Source: JAVWPP01 sp036635835
Lineage (GTDB): Bacteria; Bacillota; Clostridia; TANB77; CAG-465
Length of the DNA stretch: 59,349 nucleotides
Assembly: GCA_036635835.1 (NCBI GenBank)
Contig: JAVWPP010000004.1
Coordinates: 1 to 59,349, forward strand
Reading direction: 5' to 3'
Below the pieces are notes generated by a model that was not told the origin of the DNA, searched no databases, and worked only from the letters and a program-made list of their open reading frames with translations. Within the stretch, counting starts at the first letter, position 1; every line of letters begins with the position of its first letter. The translations under genes were made by a program, and so were the position numbers. This document shows positions 53,202-59,349 of the stretch, one piece after another.

Positions 53202-53732
53202 CTATATTTTTTCGATTTGATTTAGATCAACTTCAGCAAGTGTTTCTCTATTAAACATAGATACTTTAACTTTTGCTTTACGTTTCTCAAGGTTTATTTC
53301 CTCTATTATTGCTGGTCTGTTGTATAGCGCTTCTGTAATAATTCTTACACTGTCGCCAACTGCAAAATCAACACTAATGTATTGATCAATACCCATACTT
53401 TTCATTTCTGTTTCAGTAAGAGGTACTGGTTTTTCGCCAAGACCAACAAAATTAAATACACCTTTTATGCCTTTTACCGCATACCAAGTTTCGTCTGTCA
53501 TTATCATTTTGACAAGAACATACCCAGGGAATACCTTTTTTATTGATGATTTTTGTTTACCATCTTTAATTTCAATTTCTTCTTCCATAGGGATTATGAT
53601 TTCTTGTATTTTATCTTCTAATCCTCTATTTTCGACGATTTTTTCCAAAGTGGATTTCACTTTGTTCTCATATCCTGAGTATGTATAAACTACATACCAC
53701 AATGCTTCATTTTCAACATTTTCATTTGACAT
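53202..53732 (-). CDS. nusG: transcription termination/antitermination factor NusG
   Basis: The 176-residue protein has the NGN domain (WYVVYTYSGYENKVKSTLEK) with FPGYVLVKM, and a KOW motif near the C-terminus (GDSVRI...EINLEKRKAKVKVSMFNRE). NusG couples RNA polymerase to pausing and termination control. AGGAGTGAAGCTCCC precedes the ATG. It follows secE by 37 bases. Confidence 0.97.
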   Translation of the reverse strand: MSNENVENEALWYVVYTYSGYENKVKSTLEKIVENRGLEDKIQEIIIPMEEEIEIKDGKQKSSIKKVFPGYVLVKMIMTDETWYAVKGIKGVFNFVGLGEKPVPLTETEMKSMGIDQYISVDFAVGDSVRIITEALYNRPAIIEEINLEKRKAKVKVSMFNRETLAEVDLNQIEKI

Positions 53733-53769
53733 GGGAGCTTCACTCCTTACCTAAATTTTTTAATTCCAA

Positions 53770-53967
53770 TTATTTAATTAATTGTTCTATGAAAGACCAT
53801 AATTGAGTGTCTAGTGTCTTAAGAATCAAATCTACTCCAAGTACAACTGCTGCTACAACTACTACTAGTGCAACAACCATTGTTGTATTTTTTATAACTT
53901 GTTCCTTAGTTGGCCAAACAACTTTCTTAAGTTCTGCTTTCATACTTTTTGCAAAACCTTTTGCCAT
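53770..53967 (-). CDS. secE: preprotein translocase subunit SecE
   Basis: A 65-residue protein with a basic N-terminus (KGFAKSMKAELKKVVWPTKEQ) and one membrane helix, the minimal SecE of Gram-positives. It contacts SecY in the translocon. AGGATGTGATC precedes the ATG. Confidence 0.96.
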   Translation of the reverse strand: MAKGFAKSMKAELKKVVWPTKEQVIKNTTMVVALVVVVAAVVLGVDLILKTLDTQLWSFIEQLIK

Positions 53968-53993
53968 AAACGATCACATCCTTAATTTATGAA

Positions 53994-54143
53994 TTATTTA
54001 GTTTCTTTATGAGCTGTGTATTTTTTGCAGAATTTGCAAAATTTATTCATCTCAAGTCTGTCCGGATCATTTCTCTTGTTTTTAGCTGTGTTGTAATTTC
54101 TTTGTTTGCACTCTGTGCATGCAAGTGTTATTTGTTCTCTCAT
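53994..54143 (-). CDS. rpmG: ribosomal protein L33
   Basis: The 49-residue protein (MREQITLACTECKQRNY...) has two CxxC motifs (CTEC, CKFC), so it is the zinc-binding form. The ATG at 54143 lies 9 bases after GGAGGTG; a longer in-frame start at 54179 has no such site. First gene of the rpmG-secE-nusG-rplKAJL operon. Confidence 0.96.
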   Translation of the reverse strand: MREQITLACTECKQRNYNTAKNKRNDPDRLEMNKFCKFCKKYTAHKETK

Positions 54144-54189
54144 TCTACTACACCTCCATCGTTGTAAATATAAAAACATATGCTACATA

Positions 54190-54218
54190 ATTGTAACATA
54201 ATACAGCCTTCTTGTCAA
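54190..54218 (-). promoter_or_regulatory. promoter of rpmG-secE-nusG-rplKAJL
   Basis: Minus-strand TTGACA (54213-54218), 17 bases, TACAAT (54190-54195). Confidence 0.85.
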
Positions 54219-54236
54219 CCACTAAAACCGATTATT

Positions 54237-55655
54237 TTATTTTTTTATATACTTTCTTATATTATCTAACATATTTTCTGGATCGATAACTTTTGAAATA
54301 TAATTTCCTTGTATTTTATCTACGCCTATAGACTGTGCATAATCGTACTCAGCTTGATTTTCAATACCTATAAGTGTTGTTTTATATCCAAGCGTATTTG
54401 CTATTTTAACTATGTATTCTAATATCTCTTTATTTAATAATTTTTGTTTTAAAAATTCGCAGTTTATTTTAAGCTCATCTATTGGAAGATTATTTAACTG
54501 AGCTAAACTGTCATAGATAATTTCAAAATTGTTTATTGATATTTTAACTCCGTATTTTTTTAATTTTTCCATCATTAATTTATACATTTCAATATTTTTA
54601 ACATCTATTAAATTGTTTATTTCTAAAGTTATCTTATCTGCATATTTAGAATACTTAGATAATATAGTACATATTCTGTCTACAAAATCATGTCTCTTTA
54701 GCTGCTTAATTGATATGTTTATAGCAATATTTACATCGCTAATTCCTTGTTCGTCAAAATATTTAAGCTTTGCGCATGTTTTTCTTAAAGTTAGTTCATC
54801 TAAATCTGTTATTAGACCTAGGTCTTCTATATACTTAATAAAATAATCTGCTTTTAGCTTTCCTAGTGTTGGATGGTCCCAATATACTAGTGATACAAGC
54901 CATAGTTTATTTTTTTCTTTAAGGCCAAATCTAGGCTGAAAGTCTACTTCAAAATGTCCTTTTTTAAATGAATCTTTTATACTTTGTTCCATTTTAAATT
55001 TGTTTTCAGCATTTTTAATTAAAAGTGGTGTGTTAAAACAAATTCCGTTTTTTCCGTTTTCTTTAACATTTGTTATTGCTATATCTGCGCATGAAAGTAA
55101 ATCTTCCCTTGTATCTGCATCCGTTGGGAAAATTGCTACCCCTATGCTATGTTCTACTACGTTGCTTATTTCTTCAGTTTCTATAGGTTCTAACATGTTT
55201 TTGTGTAATTTGTTTAGAAGGGTTTCTAACTTTTTCTTTGTTGTAATATTTTTTATTATAAGCGCAAATTCATCTCCACCTATTCTAAAAACTTCTGTGT
55301 TGTCTGTAAAGTTAGATTCTAATTTTTTTCCAAATTGATTTAGTAACATGTCTCCAACATTATATCCAAGCTGATCGTTAATTTGTTTGAATCCATCTAA
55401 ATCTATAAATACGAAGGCAAAAGGATTACTCTTTTTGCCCTTATTTTCATCTTCTTTTGCTTTTTCAATCAAGCAGTCTATTTTTTTATTGAATACAAAT
55501 CTATTTTTTAAACCGGTCAACTGGTCTATTCCTGAAATAGTTGTTGTTTTTATTAGTTCTATTAGTTTATCTTGTATTAAATACCAATAAAGTAGAACTA
55601 AAAATAGGATCATTATAGATGTGTATATTATTATATATACCAAATTAATTTGCAC
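54237..55655 (-). CDS. GGDEF protein with degenerate EAL domain
   Basis: This 472-residue protein has one N-terminal membrane span (about 5-27), a GGDEF domain with intact RIGGDEFA (diguanylate cyclase active), no RxxD inhibitory site, and an EAL domain that has lost its catalytic set. The EAL motif position reads VSLVYW, DDFG reads NNFE and KID reads KIN; NIS is kept but the E of ELTE is changed. So it probably makes, but does not degrade, cyclic di-GMP. The start is a GTG at 55655. The gene is close to the leuS stop, so it may be cotranscribed with leuS. Confidence 0.9.
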   Translation of the reverse strand: MQINLVYIIIYTSIMILFLVLLYWYLIQDKLIELIKTTTISGIDQLTGLKNRFVFNKKIDCLIEKAKEDENKGKKSNPFAFVFIDLDGFKQINDQLGYNVGDMLLNQFGKKLESNFTDNTEVFRIGGDEFALIIKNITTKKKLETLLNKLHKNMLEPIETEEISNVVEHSIGVAIFPTDADTREDLLSCADIAITNVKENGKNGICFNTPLLIKNAENKFKMEQSIKDSFKKGHFEVDFQPRFGLKEKNKLWLVSLVYWDHPTLGKLKADYFIKYIEDLGLITDLDELTLRKTCAKLKYFDEQGISDVNIAINISIKQLKRHDFVDRICTILSKYSKYADKITLEINNLIDVKNIEMYKLMMEKLKKYGVKISINNFEIIYDSLAQLNNLPIDELKINCEFLKQKLLNKEILEYIVKIANTLGYKTTLIGIENQAEYDYAQSIGVDKIQGNYISKVIDPENMLDNIRKYIKK

Positions 55656-55689
55656 TGCGCCACCCCTTTTATCTTTTGTAAAGTTTAGA

Positions 55690-58146
55690 CTATATTACAA
55701 CGTTTATAACTCTTCCTGGTACTACTATTAATTTCTTAACTTCTTTTCCATGAGTATATGTTGCTAATCTTTCATCATTTTTAACTATATTTTCTATAGT
55801 TTCTTTTGAATCTGTTTTTGAGACTTCTATTTTAAACTTTAAATTTCCGTTAAATAGTACTCCCATTTCTATTATATCTCTAACTGTCCATTTTTCAATA
55901 GGTTCTGGCCATTTTTCTTTAAATACTGAATCTGTATTCCCTAGCAAAGACCATTTCTCTTCTGCAAAATGTGGTGCAAATGCTGCTATTAATTTAATAA
56001 ATGTTGTTATTACCTCTTTTAATACTTGTATATTTCCGTTTTCTATACTTACTTCTTTGTCGTATTTGTATAATGCATTTGTTATTTCCATAAGCTTTGC
56101 TACTGCTGTGTTAAACTGCAATATTTCTAAATCTGAAGTTATGCTTTTTATTGTGTTGTGTAAAACAAATAGTACTTCTTTTTCATCTTTTCCTATTTCT
56201 TTTACATTGTTTTCTTTTGCGTTTATTATTTGATCTATTATTCTTTCTAATCTATTAACGTATTTTGCCATTGATACAGCGCCTTCTTCGTTCCAAGGTC
56301 CGCCATCTGTATAGTTAAATGCAAACATTAAGAACATTCTAAATACATCTGATCCATATTTATTAACGTATTCATCTGGAGATATTACATTTCCTTTTGA
56401 TTTACTCATTTTGTTTCCATCTGGTCCTAGTATTAGTCCTTGATGTACAAGAGATGTAAATGGCTCTGAAACTTTTGTATATCCTGAATCTCTAAGTACT
56501 TTTGTTATAAATCTAGCATATAGTAGATGCATTGCAGCGTGTTCTGGGCCTCCAACGTACTTATCTACAGGTAGCATTTTATCTATCCACTCAGTGTCAA
56601 AGATTTTTTCGTCATTTTTGTTGTCTGCATATCGAAACTGGTACCATGATGAACATACGAATGTATCTAGTGTATCTGTTTCTCTTTTTGCTGGTTTTCC
56701 ACAACAAGGGCATACTGTGTTAACAAATTCTTCTGATTTTGCAAGTGGGCTTTTTCCGTCTGGTTTAAATTCCACATTGTATGGTAGCTTTACTGGTAAA
56801 TCTTTTTCTGGAACTTTAACTACTCCACAATCTTCACAGTATATAACTGGTATTGGTGCGCCCCAATATCTTTGTCTTGATACAAGCCAGTCTCTTAATC
56901 TATATGTTACTTTAAAATCTCCAAGTTTAACTTCTTTTAATTTGTTAGTTATTGCCTCTTTAGCTTCCTTAGTTGTAAGTCCGTTGAACTCACCAGAGTT
57001 AATAAGTATTCCTTCTTCTGTGTATGCTTCTTTTTCTATTTGACACATAGTATCTGCTGCTTTTGCAGGAGCAATTACTTGTTTAATAGGTAGGTTGTAT
57101 TTTTTAGCGAAAGCGTAGTCTCTTTCATCATGTGCTGGAACTGCCATTACACATCCTGTTCCGTATGAACCTAGTACATAGTCTGCAATCCATATTTGAA
57201 CTTTTTCATGTGTTATAGGGTTTAGTGCATAGCTTCCTGTAAATACTCCTGTTTTTTCTCTTCCGTCTGCAAGTCTATCTATTTCAGTTGTCTTATTACA
57301 CATTTCTATGTATGCTGCTATATCTGCGCTTTGCTCAGGTGTTGTTAGACTTTTTACAATTTCATGTTCTGGTGCAATTACTACATATGATACTCCAAGT
57401 AGGGTATCTGCTCTTGTTGTAAATACATCGAAAGACAAATCTTTTCCATCTACTTTAAATGTTGCTATTGATCCTTTAGATTTTCCTATCCAATTTTTTT
57501 GTATTTTTTTTGTTTTTTCTGGCCAGTCTAAAGTGTCTAGTCCATCTATTAGTTCTTCTGCATAATTTGTTATTTTGAAGAACCACTGCGTTAAATCTTT
57601 TTTAGTTACAGCAGATCCACATCTTTCACATTCTCCATCTAGTACTTGCTCGTTTGCAAGTACAGTGTTGCAGCTTGGGCACCAATTTACATTTGCCTTT
57701 TTTCTGTATGCTAGGCCTTTTTCGAATAGTTTTAAAAATAGCCACTGTGTCCATTTATAATAATCTTCGTTGCATGTTATTATTTCGCTGTCCCAATTGA
57801 ACATAGCTCCCATTTGTTTAAGCTGTGTTTCCATTGTTTCTATGTTATTAAATGTTGAATCTTTAGGGTGTACTCCTGTTTTTATTGCATAGTTTTCTGC
57901 AGGAAGACCAAAAGCATCGAATCCCATTGGTTGAAATACTTCGAATCCTTGCATTTTTTTATATCTTGCAAATGAATCTACTAGGGCATAGTTATACCAG
58001 TGTCCTAAATGTAGTTTTGCTCCTGAAGGATATGAAAACATTTCTAAGCAATAATATTTTTTATCTATATTCTCTTTATTAAATTTTGAGATTTGCATTT
58101 CATCCCATTTTTTTTGCCATTTTTTATCTATTTCTTTATTATACAT
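55690..58146 (-). CDS. leuS: leucyl-tRNA synthetase
   Basis: The class I synthetase for Leu. The 818-residue protein has the HIGH-like motif HLGHW (near 47-51), the zinc segment CPSC...CERCG, the CP1 editing domain (with a TRAD-type threonine in VFTTRADTLLGVSYV) and the KMSKS loop. The ATG at 58146 has AAGGAGAATGTT ahead; the upstream ATG at 58161 overlaps that site. Follows dagK by 17 bases. No T-box seen. Confidence 0.97.
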   Translation of the reverse strand: MYNKEIDKKWQKKWDEMQISKFNKENIDKKYYCLEMFSYPSGAKLHLGHWYNYALVDSFARYKKMQGFEVFQPMGFDAFGLPAENYAIKTGVHPKDSTFNNIETMETQLKQMGAMFNWDSEIITCNEDYYKWTQWLFLKLFEKGLAYRKKANVNWCPSCNTVLANEQVLDGECERCGSAVTKKDLTQWFFKITNYAEELIDGLDTLDWPEKTKKIQKNWIGKSKGSIATFKVDGKDLSFDVFTTRADTLLGVSYVVIAPEHEIVKSLTTPEQSADIAAYIEMCNKTTEIDRLADGREKTGVFTGSYALNPITHEKVQIWIADYVLGSYGTGCVMAVPAHDERDYAFAKKYNLPIKQVIAPAKAADTMCQIEKEAYTEEGILINSGEFNGLTTKEAKEAITNKLKEVKLGDFKVTYRLRDWLVSRQRYWGAPIPVIYCEDCGVVKVPEKDLPVKLPYNVEFKPDGKSPLAKSEEFVNTVCPCCGKPAKRETDTLDTFVCSSWYQFRYADNKNDEKIFDTEWIDKMLPVDKYVGGPEHAAMHLLYARFITKVLRDSGYTKVSEPFTSLVHQGLILGPDGNKMSKSKGNVISPDEYVNKYGSDVFRMFLMFAFNYTDGGPWNEEGAVSMAKYVNRLERIIDQIINAKENNVKEIGKDEKEVLFVLHNTIKSITSDLEILQFNTAVAKLMEITNALYKYDKEVSIENGNIQVLKEVITTFIKLIAAFAPHFAEEKWSLLGNTDSVFKEKWPEPIEKWTVRDIIEMGVLFNGNLKFKIEVSKTDSKETIENIVKNDERLATYTHGKEVKKLIVVPGRVINVVI

Positions 58147-58163
58147 AACATTCTCCTTCATCT

Positions 58164-59051
58164 CTATAGGAACATTTTAATTCCTGCTTTTATACATTTT
58201 ATTTCAAGTGGGAAGGTTGGTCCTTCTTCGCCATCTACGTCTGGCTGATCACATTCTCCATTTACTTTACTTATTTTTATATAATCTTCTTTTAAATATA
58301 TAACGTTTTCATCATCATAATGTTTTCTTGCTAGTAACTTAGTTGTAAGTATCATTGCTTTATGGAGTGAGCAGTTTTTTAATATAACTGCGTCTAACAC
58401 GCCATCTTGTATGCTTGAATCATGTGTAAACATATCTAGTCCACCTACACTTGTTCCATTAAACACTAAAAATAAATATACTTTTTCTTTGTATGATTTT
58501 GTTTTTGTTTCTATTAATATTTCTATTGGTTTAAATCTAAACATTTGATAGGCTGCTGTAAGGAAATATGATGATTTTCCTATTAGATTTTTTAAATTAA
58601 TATCTGTCTTTTGTGAAACATTTGTAAAGAGTCCTGCAGAACATATATTGATAAAGTATTTATCGTTTACCATTCCTACATCTACTGGCTGTATATTGCA
58701 TTTTAATATTCTGTCTATGCAGTCTTTGAAGTTTTTTGGCATTTTTATATGTCTTGCAAAATCGTTAGATGTTCCAGCTGGTATAATTCCAACTGGCATG
58801 TCAAAACCATTTTTCATCATTATATTTATAACTTTATTTATAGTTCCATCTCCACCTGCTATTAATATTCCTTGACAGTCTTTATCTTTAGTTGCTGCTT
58901 TTACAAACTCAAATAAATTTGTTTTTTTGCTTATCCTAAATATGGATACTTCATAGCCAGCACTCATAAATCTTTCTATTATTGTGTCTAGAAAATATTT
59001 AAATTTACTTTGTCCTGCTATTGAATTATATATTAGTTTAAAATTCTTCAT
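58164..59051 (-). CDS. diacylglycerol kinase family lipid kinase
   Basis: The 295-residue protein has GGDGTINKVINIMM (the DAGK nucleotide-binding motif, about 65-79), PAGTSNDFARHIKMP and a C-terminal GLDMFTHDSSIQDGVLDAVI, which are features of the YegS/DgkB/BmrU lipid kinase family. It phosphorylates diacylglycerol or a related lipid. AAGGTGGGGCAAA precedes the ATG. Head of the dagK-leuS unit. Confidence 0.93.
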   Translation of the reverse strand: MKNFKLIYNSIAGQSKFKYFLDTIIERFMSAGYEVSIFRISKKTNLFEFVKAATKDKDCQGILIAGGDGTINKVINIMMKNGFDMPVGIIPAGTSNDFARHIKMPKNFKDCIDRILKCNIQPVDVGMVNDKYFINICSAGLFTNVSQKTDINLKNLIGKSSYFLTAAYQMFRFKPIEILIETKTKSYKEKVYLFLVFNGTSVGGLDMFTHDSSIQDGVLDAVILKNCSLHKAMILTTKLLARKHYDDENVIYLKEDYIKISKVNGECDQPDVDGEEGPTFPLEIKCIKAGIKMFL

Positions 59052-59195
59052 TTTGCCCCACCTTTTTTGGTTATTATATTACAGTTACAAGTTTTTTTCA
59101 ATATTTATACTATTTTTTTGTCTGTTTTATCTCTTTTTATAGGTTTTTACTTAGTTTATATGCTTATTTTGTATGTTTCTTTTTCTAAGAATGCT

Positions 59196-59224
59196 ATTAT
59201 AGAACAGAAGTTTGTAGGTGTCAA
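59196..59224 (-). promoter_or_regulatory. promoter of dagK-leuS with LexA-box-like site
   Basis: Minus-strand TTGACA (59219-59224), 17 bases, TATAAT (59196-59201). GAACAGAAGTTT (59202-59213, plus) touches the -10 and matches GAAC-N4-GTTT, in the same position as in the mcsA promoter. The intervening leader, about 140 bases, has no recognised element. Confidence 0.8.
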
Positions 59225-59280
59225 TATTTTTTTATTCTTTTTTATTTTTTCGTATTTCATTTTTCGACATTTTTTTGTTT

Positions 59281-59315
59281 AAAAAAGATGCTAGCAATTA
59301 CGCTGCATCTTTTGG
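59281..59315 (-). terminator. terminator of the gene running off the right edge
   Basis: AAAAGATGC (59283-59291) pairs with GCATCTTTT (59305-59313); TTTTTT follows on the minus strand. Confidence 0.85.
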
Positions 59316-59321
59316 CTATTC

Positions 59322-59349
59322 TTAACCTTTAAATTTCATATATCTACCT
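59322..59349 (-). CDS. last codons of a gene continuing beyond the window
   Basis: On the minus strand, 59349-59325 reads in one frame as GRYMKFKG before a TAA at 59322-59324, followed by a terminator. This is probably a C-terminus; the gene cannot be identified from eight residues. Confidence 0.4.

Noticed and set aside
1..59349. tRNA, rRNA, transposase or phage genes
   Set aside because: None was recognised on either strand; scanning for T-loop consensus and known protein motifs gave nothing convincing.

Overview
The window is very AT-rich, uses the standard code and Shine-Dalgarno starts, and carries TTGACA/TATAAT promoters with 17-base spacing. It has mcsA-mcsB-clpC, an L10 leader, a GGGtGRT/NifU-like pair and a BofC-like protein. 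This points to an uncultured or lightly studied low-GC member of the Clostridia (inference from gene content). Nearly all genes are on the minus strand. No tRNA, rRNA, transposase or full CRISPR array was seen.

Positions 1-5900 hold the upstream part of a type I-B CRISPR-Cas operon, read right to left: cas6, cas8b (with an internal, well-placed start for the small subunit Cas11b), cas7, cas5 and cas3, which runs off the window edge. The cas6 leader contains the most striking object here. Two degenerate repeat-like sequences (5698-5726 and 5644-5672) flank a 25-nt spacer-like stretch. Its first 16 bases match the operon's own -10 region, next to a CCT that would be a legitimate I-B PAM. This is the architecture expected of a crRNA-like guide (CreR type) that directs Cascade back to the cas promoter to repress it.

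Positions 6-22 kb are mostly housekeeping and orphan genes: the GGGtGRT/Fe-S scaffold pair, an orphan gene behind a consensus promoter, a NUDIX hydrolase, a DrrAB-like ABC exporter, a SWIM/SNF2 helicase, pyruvate kinase with an unusual ribosome-binding-site arrangement, an ADP-ribose pyrophosphatase cluster, a PHP phosphoesterase, and serS-engB. Positions 22-33 kb contain a DUF1540 protein, a UPF0182 membrane protein, ftsY next to three small or unrecognised genes, a zinc-ribbon protein, and an ABC-2 permease fused to a CPBP protease with its ATPase.

Positions 33-46 kb contain mcsA-mcsB-clpC without ctsR, two orphan genes, hflX, and an operon xseA-xseB-DUF212 followed by a 1322-residue protein with a possible ADP-ribosyltransferase-like domain and long Glu/Lys/Leu coiled coils. 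Positions 46-59 kb contain a DHH phosphoesterase, a BofC-like protein, a GH18 spore-type hydrolase, nfeD plus an SPFH protein, the rpmG-secE-nusG-rplKAJL operon with an L10 autoregulatory leader, a GGDEF protein with a decayed EAL domain, leuS and a diacylglycerol-kinase-like lipid kinase. Many starts were moved inward to the ATG or TTG correctly spaced from a GGAGG-like site. A GTG produced by the Shine-Dalgarno sequence itself often mimics an upstream start in this genome.
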